Positions 14,573 through 21,271 of a stretch of DNA of 50,782 nt are shown here, piece after piece. The stretch is from DYGA01 sp964540695 (GTDB taxonomy: Bacteria > Patescibacteriota > Patescibacteriia > S139-126), in contig CAZINS010000005.1 in NCBI GenBank assembly GCA_964540695.1, positions 1-50,782 on the forward strand. The letters are read 5' to 3'. The first letter of the stretch is position 1, and each line of letters starts with the position of its first letter. The position numbers and the translations under genes were made by a program. Under the pieces are notes generated by a model. It was given only the letters and a program-made list of their open reading frames with translations. It had not been told where the DNA came from and ran no database searches.

Positions 14573-16630
14573 TTATTCTAGATGTAAAGTTTGATTTATT
14601 GTCAAAAATTTCTTTTTCAATACAGGAAACAAATCCAAAGTCGGTGATTGGCTGATTATTATCTGAGCGGCTTGTTTAGTTTTTTTGATCATCGTTAGAT
14701 CATTTAGTTCAGCAATTTTTAAATTGATAAAGCCGGATTGACGAGTGCCATAGATTTCACCACTACCCCGGGTTTTTAAATCATATTCGGCTAGTTTAAT
14801 ACCATCGTCATAAAGCACCATAGCTTGCAGGCGGTGTAATACTTTTGCGGTTTGGTTATCAGTAAATAGTAAACAGTAAGATTGTTTATTGGAACGACCT
14901 ACCCTGCCTCTAAATTGGTGTAATTGAGCCAGTCCAAATCTATCAGCCCCTTCAATTATCATCAAATTAGCATTGGGCACATCAACACCAACTTCAATAA
15001 CCGAAGTAGAAACCAAAATATCAAGCTGTTGGTTTTTGAAATCAGTCATGGTTTTTTCTTTTAGCTTAGCTTTCATTTTGCCATGAAGTAAACCAATTTT
15101 GAATTGCGGAAATATTTTGGTTGCCAATTTTTCATATTCTTTGGTTGCCGCTTTGACCCCCAGTTTATCTGATTCATCTATTAGAGGACAAATAACAAAG
15201 GCTTGTCCCCCAGTCTGTATTTTACTGGCAATAAATTGGTAAGCTCGATTGCGATTTTGTTCAGACACTATTTTGGTAATAATTTTTTTTCTACCTACTG
15301 GCTTAGTTTTGATTAGAGAAATATCCAAATCACCATAAATAGTTAGGGCTAAGGTTCTAGGAATCGGGGTAGCAGTCATTGATAAAAAGTGGGGTAACAA
15401 ATTTTTGGTTTTATCTTTTAATTTTTTTCTCTGTTCGACACCAAAGCGATGTTGTTCATCAACTACAATTAAACCAATATTTTGGTAATTTATTTTTTCT
15501 TGTAGCAAGGCATGCGTACCGATAATGATATTGGCCTCCCCATTGTCAATCATCTTTTTTAGGATAGTTTTTTTGGTATCGCTTTGGTTTATTTTTTGTT
15601 GGGTTCTAGTGTAGAGAGCAAGACTAGCTGGAAATTTTTTTAAAGCTTTACTAAAAGTTTCATAATGTTGCAAGGCCAAAATTTCGGTTGGAGCTAAGAT
15701 AATAGATTGTAAACCGTGGAGAGCGCAATTTAAACAAGCAATTGCCGCCACCACTGTTTTACCAGAGCCCACATCACCCTGAAGTAATCTGTTCATGGGT
15801 TTATTTGTACCTATGTTTTTTAGAATTTCCCAAGCAGATTTTTTTTGATCTACTGTCAAAGTAAAAGGAAGGGAAGTTACCAGTTCTAGAGTTTTTTCTT
15901 GATTGAAAGGAATTATTGGAGCAGTTTGTTTAATTAGTTCTTGTTTATTTTTTTCACCTTGCAACGAAATAAAAAAAAGTTCGTCAAATTGCAGTCTTTG
16001 TTTGGCAGCTAAAAAGTCGTCTTTGTTCTTAGGCCAGTGGATACCATTAAGCGCTTGATTTAGTGGCAGTAGATTAAATTGGTTGGCAATACCATTGGGC
16101 AAATAGTCTTGATAATTTGAGAAGAGTGTGGTAATTGATTTTATAATCTGACGAAGCTGTTTTTGTCTCAATCCTTGAGTCAAAGGGTAGATTGGTATAA
16201 TTCTACCAGTATGAATGTGTTGTTCGGTTTTTTCCCACAGAGGATTGGTAAATTGCAGAGTATGGTAATCATCATCTACTCGACCGGACACATATATTTC
16301 CTCACCTCTATTTAAATATTTATTTAGATAAGGTTGGTTGAACCAGATAATTTTTATCGAACCAGTTTCATCACTAAGCAAACATTCAGTCAGATGCAAT
16401 CTTCTGTGTCTAGCGCGGCGACTGGAGATAAGTTCTACTTTTCCTTTAATCGTGGCATTTTCATTGACCTTTAGTTCAGCTATTGGTTTCAGATTGGAAA
16501 AATCTTCATAACGGTAAGGTAAATGCCAAATTAAATCGTCTACAGTTTGCAGGCCAATTTTTTTTAACTTATTAGCTGTAGTCTTGCCTACTTTTGGCAA
16601 GTCAGAAAGCTTTGTTTCTTGAGTTAGCAT
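14573..16630 (-). CDS. recG: ATP-dependent DNA helicase RecG
   Basis: The 685-aa product has the RecG architecture. An N-terminal wedge/OB domain comes first (helix-hairpin-helix-like LSDLPKVGKTTANKLKKIGL at the very start, OB fold around residues 60-160). An SF2 motor follows, with Walker A GDVGSGKT near 285-292, DEQHRFG near 390, SMTATPIPRT and LLHGKMK. The C-terminal motifs include VIEVGVDVPNA and HQFRGRVGRS. RecG remodels stalled forks and Holliday junctions. A TTG at 16681 could extend the frame, but that extension reads through a terminator hairpin. ATG 16630 lies six bases after a perfect TATAAT, indicating a leaderless start. Confidence 0.96.
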   Translation of the reverse strand: MLTQETKLSDLPKVGKTTANKLKKIGLQTVDDLIWHLPYRYEDFSNLKPIAELKVNENATIKGKVELISSRRARHRRLHLTECLLSDETGSIKIIWFNQPYLNKYLNRGEEIYVSGRVDDDYHTLQFTNPLWEKTEQHIHTGRIIPIYPLTQGLRQKQLRQIIKSITTLFSNYQDYLPNGIANQFNLLPLNQALNGIHWPKNKDDFLAAKQRLQFDELFFISLQGEKNKQELIKQTAPIIPFNQEKTLELVTSLPFTLTVDQKKSAWEILKNIGTNKPMNRLLQGDVGSGKTVVAAIACLNCALHGLQSIILAPTEILALQHYETFSKALKKFPASLALYTRTQQKINQSDTKKTILKKMIDNGEANIIIGTHALLQEKINYQNIGLIVVDEQHRFGVEQRKKLKDKTKNLLPHFLSMTATPIPRTLALTIYGDLDISLIKTKPVGRKKIITKIVSEQNRNRAYQFIASKIQTGGQAFVICPLIDESDKLGVKAATKEYEKLATKIFPQFKIGLLHGKMKAKLKEKTMTDFKNQQLDILVSTSVIEVGVDVPNANLMIIEGADRFGLAQLHQFRGRVGRSNKQSYCLLFTDNQTAKVLHRLQAMVLYDDGIKLAEYDLKTRGSGEIYGTRQSGFINLKIAELNDLTMIKKTKQAAQIIISQSPTLDLFPVLKKKFLTINQTLHLE

Positions 16631-16636
16631 GCATTT

Positions 16637-16642
16637 ATTATA
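16637..16642 (-). promoter_or_regulatory. -10 box of recG (leaderless start)
   Basis: A perfect TATAAT on the minus strand ends six bases before the recG ATG. The -35 region is only a T-tract. The spacing places the transcription start on or next to the start codon. Confidence 0.5.
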
Positions 16643-16659
16643 ACTAAATAAAAACAAAT

Positions 16660-16678
16660 AAAAAACAGCCCCCGGCTG
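16660..16678 (-). terminator. Short GC-rich terminator upstream of recG
   Basis: On the minus strand, CAGCC-GGG-GGCTG is followed by a T-rich run. It would stop transcripts coming from the tRNA-Arg side before the recG promoter. Confidence 0.6.
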
Positions 16679-16681
16679 CAA

Positions 16682-16772
16682 AATTATTAATAACTAATTA
16701 TTAATTACTAATCAATTATTTAATTTATTATTTAACTAATTAGAAAATTCATTAGTCATTAGTAATTAGTTT
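16682..16772 (+). repeat. Thirteen heptamers, ATTACTA type, inverted
   Basis: In-phase 7-bp units fill the spacer between recG and tRNA-Arg. Left units are AATAACT, AATTACT; right units are TTAGTCA, TTAGTAA, TTAGTTT. It has the same design and nearly the same unit as the array after radA. Confidence 0.7.
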
Positions 16773-16820
16773 TATTTTTATTTATACTATAACTTCTAAT
16801 TCTTGGTGGGAAGATAAGCT

Positions 16821-16895
16821 TGGTGCTCTCAGTAGGAATCGAACCTACATTACGAGATCCGCAATCTCGCGTTCTATCCGTTGAACTATGAGAGC
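16821..16895 (-). tRNA. tRNA-Arg, anticodon GCG
   Basis: The minus strand folds as a complete cloverleaf: acceptor GCTCTCA/TGAGAGC, D arm GTTC/GAAC, anticodon stem CGAGA/TCTCG with loop TTGCGGA, T arm GTAGG-TTCGATT-CCTAC, discriminator A and an encoded CCA. The anticodon at loop positions 3-5 is GCG, reading CGC/CGU. Most bacteria use ACG (deaminated to ICG) for this box, so a genomic GCG is unusual. Confidence 0.9.
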
Positions 16896-16911
16896 AAGTT
16901 GATAAATTAAA

Positions 16912-16943
16912 CTAAAGAAAAAAGCTCAATATCTAGAGCTTTT
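16912..16943 (-). terminator. Bidirectional terminator after the 167-aa membrane protein gene
   Basis: An 8-bp stem AAAAGCTC/GAGCTTTT with an 8-nt loop is flanked by A/T runs on both sides. On the minus strand it ends the transcript of the gene at 16976-17479. Confidence 0.65.
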
Positions 16944-16975
16944 ATATCTTAACAAACAAAATAACAGTTTTCAAG

Positions 16976-17479
16976 TTAGAGTTTTAGTTTGCGACCAATG
17001 TTGTCAGAAATTGGTTCACCCTCTCGTTCAATATCTTCTTCAATATAATCAAGTAATGTATTTCTAATCTCTACAGGATTTTTGTCCTGCAGTGGTATTG
17101 GTAATCTGGGTAGTAATACACCCTTAAACTCAAAATATAAATTTTTTATTTCTGGTGGTTCATAGGCTATCCAGAAATTTTTTATTTCCGGCCATTCATA
17201 AAGCATTTGATCCAAAATAATACCTTCTTCAGTAATACGGAAACGAATATTATCTGGTTCGCGGCGACGATTAATATAAATAATGACCGTAGCGATTACT
17301 AGAATAAAAATAAAAAGAATATTGGCAGTAAAAATACTATAGATAAGTAGTCCAGTCAAAACCGCGCCATAACCAATAAACCAACCGCGACTGTAATTTT
17401 GTTTGGAGAATTCAGGAAATTGCCAAGCAAAAATTTCTCGACCAGTATTGTATTCTTCTTTTGATAAATCTTTTGGCAT
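16976..17479 (-). CDS. Small membrane protein of unknown function
   Basis: The 167-aa product (start MPKDLSKEEY; a codon 15 bases upstream is possible but lies nearer the -10 box) has a soluble N-terminal part. Two adjacent hydrophobic helices lie at about residues 35-70 (GYGAVLTGLLIYSIF and ILFIFILVIATVIIYI). A C-terminal domain of about 95 residues follows (FRITEEGIILDQMLYEWPEIKNFWIAYEPPEIK), resembling small PH-like membrane-associated domains in pattern. The conserved W-P-E-I-x-x-F string suggests a real family that I cannot name. It has its own promoter and terminator, so it is a single-gene unit. Confidence 0.6.
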   Translation of the reverse strand: MPKDLSKEEYNTGREIFAWQFPEFSKQNYSRGWFIGYGAVLTGLLIYSIFTANILFIFILVIATVIIYINRRREPDNIRFRITEEGIILDQMLYEWPEIKNFWIAYEPPEIKNLYFEFKGVLLPRLPIPLQDKNPVEIRNTLLDYIEEDIEREGEPISDNIGRKLKL

Positions 17480-17485
17480 ATATAT

Positions 17486-17514
17486 ATTATACAAAAAAAC
17501 AGCTAAATTGACAA
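17486..17514 (-). promoter_or_regulatory. Promoter of the 167-aa gene (leaderless start)
   Basis: The minus strand has TTGTCA (17514-17509), 17 bases, then a perfect TATAAT (17491-17486). The ATG at 17479 lies six bases later. Its -35 overlaps the -35 of the divergent promoter at 17508-17535. Confidence 0.7.
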
Positions 17515-17535
17515 TTTTAACTGTTAGGTTATAAT
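17508..17535 (+). promoter_or_regulatory. Consensus sigma-70-type promoter driving the 17.5-kb RNA unit
   Basis: A perfect TTGACA (17508-17513) and perfect TATAAT (17530-17535) are separated by 16 bases. It is the strongest-looking promoter in the window. Transcription would start near 17542, with no gene until 17765. Confidence 0.75.
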
Positions 17536-17541
17536 TAAATT

Positions 17542-17630
17542 AATTAAATATCTTTAGTGTGTTGTGGTAAGAAAATATCTTGCCAGAGCACATTAACAAA
17601 CCGCATAGAGATAAAGAAATGCGGTTTTTT
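17542..17630 (+). ncRNA. Putative ~90-nt structured RNA or attenuator ending in a terminator
   Basis: Two strong stems follow the promoter. The first pairs 17556-17571 with 17579-17594 (about 16 bp including G-U pairs and one mismatch; arms TGTGTTGTGGTAAG and CTTGCCAGAGCACA). The second is an intrinsic terminator, AAACCGCAT/ATGCGGTTT (17598-17606 with 17619-17627) followed by T residues to 17630. The unit may be a free-standing small RNA or a premature-termination switch for the leader and peptide gene downstream. Confidence 0.6.
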
Positions 17631-17639
17631 GTTATTTGT

Positions 17640-17755
17640 CCTTCTAATACTGCTGTCACTTAGACATTAGTATTGGGAGGGCAAAGGTAGGCAAACTACC
17701 GCAAGCACTTAGAGTTGGTCGACTAAGCTGTTAGCACTCCTCATAATAATTAACG
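17640..17755 (+). promoter_or_regulatory. Structured leader upstream of the 53-aa peptide gene
   Basis: After the early terminator come a 12-bp stem (CCTTCTAATACT with AGTATTGGGAGG, containing an inner TGTC/GACA), then GGTAG-GCAAA-CTACC and CTTAG/CTAAG. A GGAG/CTCC pair could close the last two hairpins into a junction ending just before the peptide gene. The density of pairing is that of a folded RNA, not of spacer DNA. It does not match a riboswitch class I can recall with confidence. Confidence 0.5.
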
Positions 17756-17764
17756 TGTAATTTT

Positions 17765-17926
17765 ATGTACACAGCAATTAGAGGAGCTCTAACTTTAGCT
17801 TTGACTATTCTGGTGCTCCAGATATTTATGCCCGAAGTGGCTAGTGGACTAATTGCCTTAGTGGCAAGAATGTTGGAAATCGCTGTGGCGATTCTAGCTC
17901 AAGTCCCAACCTCTTTGGCGCAATAA
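17765..17926 (+). CDS. 53-aa hydrophobic peptide with a structured leader
   Basis: The ORF encodes MYTAIRGALTLALTILVLQ, then IFMPEVASGL, and ends AQVPTSLAQ. The sequence is almost entirely hydrophobic with two likely membrane helices (about residues 6-24 and 26-46) separated by a Pro-Glu turn. Only this ATG is available in frame, since a TAA lies at 17747. There is no Shine-Dalgarno. GC content and codon choice are higher than in the AT-rich neighbours. The gene is followed by a strong terminator and preceded by a consensus promoter, an attenuator-like terminator and a folded leader, so the unit looks deliberate. Function unknown; small regulatory membrane protein, toxin-like peptide or surface peptide are options. 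Confidence 0.6.
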   Translation: MYTAIRGALTLALTILVLQIFMPEVASGLIALVARMLEIAVAILAQVPTSLAQ

Positions 17927-17933
17927 TAAATTT

Positions 17934-17970
17934 AAGCTTCTGACAACGTTCAGAAGCTTTTATTTTTTTT
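17934..17970 (+). terminator. Strong intrinsic terminator of the peptide unit
   Basis: A perfect 10-bp stem AAGCTTCTGA/TCAGAAGCTT (17934-17943 with 17950-17959) is followed by a T-rich run to 17970. It begins eight bases after the peptide stop codon and overlaps the 3' end of the convergent SMR pseudogene. Confidence 0.9.
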
Positions 17971-18280
17971 CGGAGAAAATTAAAATTAGTGAAATAATCC
18001 CAATTACAATTCCTAATAGTTGATATTTATTTAGATTTTCCTTATATAATATAATTCCTATTATGGTAGCTAAAATAGCGCTAGCCACAGAAAATAAAAT
18101 TGCTCCACGCGCCAAACCACTACCTGATTTTATAGCCTATAACCAAAACGCGTTTGCAACAACATAACCAACAATAGCTCCTAGCCATCTGATTTTACCA
18201 CCATACAATGAATATTCCTTAGCTATGACATCAGCTAATGATTCAAATAGGATCAATAATATTAATCCAAATACCCACAT
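17960..18280 (-). pseudogene. SMR/EmrE-like small membrane transporter broken by an amber codon
   Basis: From ATG 18280 the minus strand encodes a 106-codon frame with the length and pattern of small multidrug resistance (EmrE/DMT-type) proteins. It reads MWVFGLILLILFESLADVI, then a second hydrophobic segment, then SGSGLARGAILFSVASAI, and a last helix ending LIFSEKK. Codon 48 is TAG (18139-18137), at the junction FWL-stop-AIKSG; everything downstream stays in frame and looks intact. TAG is used as a normal stop elsewhere in the window, so this is most likely a recent nonsense mutation or a sequencing error. Small transporters of this family act as four-helix dimers, so half a protein is unlikely to work. 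Confidence 0.7.
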
Positions 18281-18316
18281 AATAAAAATGAAATAATTAT
18301 ATACAAATCATAATAT

Positions 18317-18341
18317 AAAAAAACACAAACATGAAGTTTGT
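18317..18341 (-). terminator. Minus-strand terminator next to repeat copy A
   Basis: ACAAAC-TTCAT-GTTTGT followed by G and seven T on the minus strand. It would end a minus-strand RNA coming out of the repeat at 18351-18514. Confidence 0.6.
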
Positions 18342-18350
18342 ATTTTAAGA

Positions 18351-18514
18351 TGGCGGGCTACCTCGGGCTGGAACCGTGTTCCGAGCAAGCCCAGCTAGGC
18401 CATTCTACAATGTTTTGGCTTAAAAATCAAGAGATCCTCGTGCGCCTTATTTCTCTTAAAAAGTGACAAAAGTGACACGAATACAAGGTATATAGTTACA
18501 AATAGTTGTAACTT
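18351..18514. repeat. Dispersed structured repeat, copy A
   Basis: About 160 bp shared with 21098-21258. Matching blocks in order are TGGCGGGCTACCTCGGGCTG, GCAAGCCCAG, GATCCTCG-GCGCCT, GTGACAAAAGTGACAC and a terminal palindrome GTTACAA/TTGTAAC. The first part folds as GGGCTGGAAC-CGT-GTTCC with AGCCC closing. The direct GTGACA pair and the final palindrome resemble protein-binding sites. Confidence 0.7.
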
Positions 18515-18638
18515 TTAACCTTAAATTAAAGGAGGTTCAATATCTACTTCGGGCGATCGTGCAATAATGTAGGGTGCCTATTCTATATTGTTTTTTATAT
18601 TATATTGGCGATAAAAAACAATAAGTTTATTAATATGC
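18515..18638. other. Spacer between repeat A and the MarR promoter
   Basis: No gene is supported. A near-perfect ribosome-binding sequence AAAGGAGGT at 18528-18536 is not followed by ATG, GTG or TTG at a usable distance. It may be a fossil of a lost gene start or part of the repeat insertion site. Confidence 0.4.
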
Positions 18639-18679
18639 TTGATATTATGAATGTAATAATATATACTTAGATTATCTAA
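18639..18679 (+). promoter_or_regulatory. Promoter and operator of the MarR-ABC cassette
   Basis: TTGATA (18639-18644), 17 bases, TATACT (18662-18667). The -10 box abuts a perfect palindrome TTAGAT-T-ATCTAA (18667-18679) covering the start of transcription. This is the usual place for a self-repressing MarR operator. Confidence 0.65.
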
Positions 18680-18698
18680 CTATTTTTATTTAATCAAT

Positions 18699-19118
18699 AT
18701 GGATAATATAGATGAGCTTATAGAGTTAGTATTTACAATGAACAGGCTAACTAAAGAGGGTATGGAACATGAAAAAGGTTCGCCATCTTATATTCAACTA
18801 CAAGCTTTGTCTTTTGTCTTACGTCAAAAAAAACCAATAATGAAAGATGTTGCTGAGTATTTGAATATCACCCCACCATCGGCTACTTTCTTGATTAATA
18901 ACCTAATAAAATTAGGCCTAGTTAAGCGTATTTATGATAATAATGATAAACGAATAATTCGTTTAAGTATTAGTAATAAAGGTAAAAAGGAATTACAAGC
19001 AGGTTTTGCCAAGTCGAAGCAACATTTACATAAAAAATTATCTTTTTTATCAACTAAAGAACGTCAAAATTTTATATCTATTTTAAAAAAGCTTTCTTTA
19101 CTAGTTAATAATAAATAA
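18699..19118 (+). CDS. MarR-family transcriptional regulator
   Basis: The 139-aa product has the MarR winged-helix arrangement: N-terminal dimer helix, DNA-binding domain from about residue 45 to 105 (MKDVAEYLNITPPSATFLINNLIKLGLV as recognition part), wing with DNDKRIIRLSIS, and a C-terminal dimerisation helix. MarR proteins usually repress neighbouring efflux genes until a small ligand binds. The palindrome overlapping its promoter, and the permease gene starting one base after its stop, point to autoregulation of a three-gene operon. The cassette lies between two copies of a 160-bp repeat. Confidence 0.9.
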   Translation: MDNIDELIELVFTMNRLTKEGMEHEKGSPSYIQLQALSFVLRQKKPIMKDVAEYLNITPPSATFLINNLIKLGLVKRIYDNNDKRIIRLSISNKGKKELQAGFAKSKQHLHKKLSFLSTKERQNFISILKKLSLLVNNK

Positions 19119-19119
19119 A

Positions 19120-20334
19120 ATGAATATTAAGGCCTCCTTTTTTCTAGCTCGAACAACAATTTTTAGGGGCAACAAAGGTACCCTAGCTATGACCATACTC
19201 ATTATGACCTTGGCCTATGTTAATTTAATTTTCATTTCATCTGTTTTTGGTGGGATTGTTGAGGCTATTAATGAACAATCGATAAATAATTTATATGGTA
19301 ATATTGTCATAGCTCCAGCAGATGATGAAATTTATATAGAAAATAAAGATGCTATGAATTCTATAGACACAATACCTGGGATAGTTGCCAGTTCAGCTCA
19401 TTATATAAACAATACTGTAATTAGTTATGATGAGAATCATGACGGTCGTAATGTTCAACAAGGAAAATGGCTCGTAAAATCTGTTGACACAGAAGATGAA
19501 ATGAAGGTAACTCAAATTAGCGAATCTATTATTGAGGGCGAGTATCTAGAAGATAATGACAGAAATAAAATAGTTATAGGAAAAGAAATTGCGGGTGGGC
19601 ACGGTGGGGATCTAGATTACCTTAGTTTAGGTGGTGTGTATGTCGGTGATGAAATTGATGTTAAATTTAGTAATGGTATAAAAAGAACTTACATCATTAA
19701 AGGTATTTTTTCTACCAAAAATAGCCAAGCAGATCAAATGGCTTTTATAACTACAAAAGAAATGGAATCTGTTCTACACATATATAACTTAGCTTCAGAA
19801 ATAATAATAAAAATTGATGAAAAAGGTCAAGAAGAAACATATATAGAACAAATAAGACAATTAGGATTTTATGATGAAGACATCAAAACCTGGGAACAGC
19901 TGACTGGCTTTACTTCTAGCGCTAGTAAAAGTTTCACGATGATTAGTATTATTTTGGGTGCTATTGGTACAATTGTTGCTGGGGTTACAATATTTATTAT
20001 TATTTTTGTTAGTATCGTAAATAAAAGGAGACAGATTGGAATACTAAAAGCCATTGGTATGAAAGAAGGTACTATAATTTTATCTTTTGTTATGCAAGCT
20101 ATTTTTTATGCCATGATTGGAATCATTTTAGGTGTGAGTATAATATTATTTCTTGTTCGACCATTTTTTATAGATAATCCATTGGACTTTCCAGTGGGTT
20201 GGGTGTCACTGAAAATAACCTTTAATATAATTCGGATAAGTAATATCAGTCTTATGGTAGCAGCGCTAATTGGTGGTTTTATACCAGCGTTTCGAGGTAC
20301 AAAAGAAAGTATTCTTGATTCAATATCAAGTTAA
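19120..20334 (+). CDS. MacB/FtsX-type ABC transporter permease
   Basis: The 404-aa product has an N-terminal membrane helix (about residues 20-42), an extracytoplasmic MacB-like core domain (about 45-260) and three C-terminal helices of the FtsX domain (about 272-298, 318-345, 368-392). This topology belongs to mechanotransmitting type VII ABC systems (MacB, LolCDE, BceB-like) that move peptides, lipoproteins or lipids at the outer face of the membrane. It pairs with the ATPase gene 19 bases downstream. MarR control favours a drug or antimicrobial-peptide exporter. Confidence 0.88.
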   Translation: MNIKASFFLARTTIFRGNKGTLAMTILIMTLAYVNLIFISSVFGGIVEAINEQSINNLYGNIVIAPADDEIYIENKDAMNSIDTIPGIVASSAHYINNTVISYDENHDGRNVQQGKWLVKSVDTEDEMKVTQISESIIEGEYLEDNDRNKIVIGKEIAGGHGGDLDYLSLGGVYVGDEIDVKFSNGIKRTYIIKGIFSTKNSQADQMAFITTKEMESVLHIYNLASEIIIKIDEKGQEETYIEQIRQLGFYDEDIKTWEQLTGFTSSASKSFTMISIILGAIGTIVAGVTIFIIIFVSIVNKRRQIGILKAIGMKEGTIILSFVMQAIFYAMIGIILGVSIILFLVRPFFIDNPLDFPVGWVSLKITFNIIRISNISLMVAALIGGFIPAFRGTKESILDSISS

Positions 20335-20353
20335 ATTTAATTATAAAAAATAA

Positions 20354-21028
20354 ATGATTATTGAAGTAAAAAAATTAAAAAAAACATACGAGGGAAAAGT
20401 TCCGACCTATGCGCTTAAAGAGGTTAGTTTTGGTGTAAAAAAAGGTGAATTTATTGCACTTATGGGAAGAAGTGGTTCCGGTAAATCTACACTTCTTCAT
20501 CAACTTGGTCTTTTGGATGCTCCTACTGCAGGTGAGATTATTATTGATGGTACAAACATAGTATCATTCACGGAAAATCAAAAAAGTGATTTTCGTTTAA
20601 AAAAATTAGGCTATGTTTTTCAATCTTATGCGTTGTTACCAGAATTAAACGCTCTTGAATCAGTTTATTTACCTCTAATGCTTTCTGGTATATCCAAAGC
20701 TCAGTACATCAAAAAAGCTACTGAAATGTTAGAAAAAGTTGGACTTGGTGAACGTATATATCATTTACCAAAAGAAATGTCCGGGGGAGAACAACAAAGA
20801 GTGGCTATTGCCAGGGCCCTAGTAAATGAACCAGCTATTTTATTCGCTGATGAACCAACGGCAAATTTGGATAGTGAATCATCAGAGACAATTTTAAAGT
20901 TATTCAAAAAACTTAATAAAGAAATTGGCCAAACTATTATTATGGTTACACATGAGCTAGATGATAGAAAACACGTAGACAGAGTTATTTGGCTTAAAGA
21001 TGGTGTGATAAAACCAGAAAATACTTAA
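20354..21028 (+). CDS. MacB/LolD-type ABC transporter ATP-binding protein
   Basis: The 224-aa product is a complete nucleotide-binding domain: Walker A GRSGSGKST (about residues 38-46), Q-loop in VFQSYALLPELNALESV, signature MSGGEQQRVAIARAL (about 141-155), Walker B ILFADEPTANLD and H-loop VTHE. Its closest type is the MacB/LolD/FtsE group that works with FtsX-domain permeases, matching the gene before it. A terminator follows at 21045-21073. Confidence 0.93.
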   Translation: MIIEVKKLKKTYEGKVPTYALKEVSFGVKKGEFIALMGRSGSGKSTLLHQLGLLDAPTAGEIIIDGTNIVSFTENQKSDFRLKKLGYVFQSYALLPELNALESVYLPLMLSGISKAQYIKKATEMLEKVGLGERIYHLPKEMSGGEQQRVAIARALVNEPAILFADEPTANLDSESSETILKLFKKLNKEIGQTIIMVTHELDDRKHVDRVIWLKDGVIKPENT

Positions 21029-21044
21029 TAATTTATCAAACAAA

Positions 21045-21073
21045 AAAACACCTTAACAAATAAGCTGTTTTTT
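21045..21073 (+). terminator. Bidirectional terminator after the ABC cassette
   Basis: AAAACA-C-CTTA, loop ACAAA, TAAG-C-TGTTTT; ten pairs with one C-C mismatch, flanked by A-run and T-run, so it can work on both strands. Confidence 0.65.
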
Positions 21074-21097
21074 AAAGTACCTCGTGCTAGCTCGATG

Positions 21098-21258
21098 TGG
21101 CGGGCTACCTCGGGCTGGAACCCCAATCCGGCAAGCCCAGTAAGGCTTTTCTCAACGCTTTTATTATATCATACAGTAAGATCCTCGAGCGCCTAATATT
21201 CCAAAAGGTGACAAAAGTGACACAATATTAACCTGAAAGTTACAACAATATGTAACTT
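21098..21258. repeat. Dispersed structured repeat, copy B
   Basis: Direct repeat of copy A (18351-18514), starting with the same 24 bases TGGCGGGCTACC through GGAACC and ending with AGTTACA/TGTAACT. The hairpin loop between GGA and TCC differs from copy A while the GGGCT/AGCCC stem is kept. Just before it, TCGTGCTAGC (21083-21092) resembles the palindrome beside tRNA-Ser. Confidence 0.7.
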
Positions 21259-21271
21259 ATATATCTCAAGA

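Noticed and set aside
16631..16681. recG start at TTG 16681
   Set aside because: The extension crosses a terminator hairpin and the -10 box; ATG 16630 fits the promoter geometry.
17640..17760. c-di-GMP (GEMM) or T-box riboswitch upstream of the 53-aa ORF
   Set aside because: GGGCAAA and CAAACTACCGC look superficially similar, but the order of conserved bases and the T-box core are missing.
18351..18400. tRNA-like or twister-like element in repeat A
   Set aside because: GGTTCCAGCCC and GCAAGCCC resemble parts of these, but no cloverleaf or twister core can be completed.
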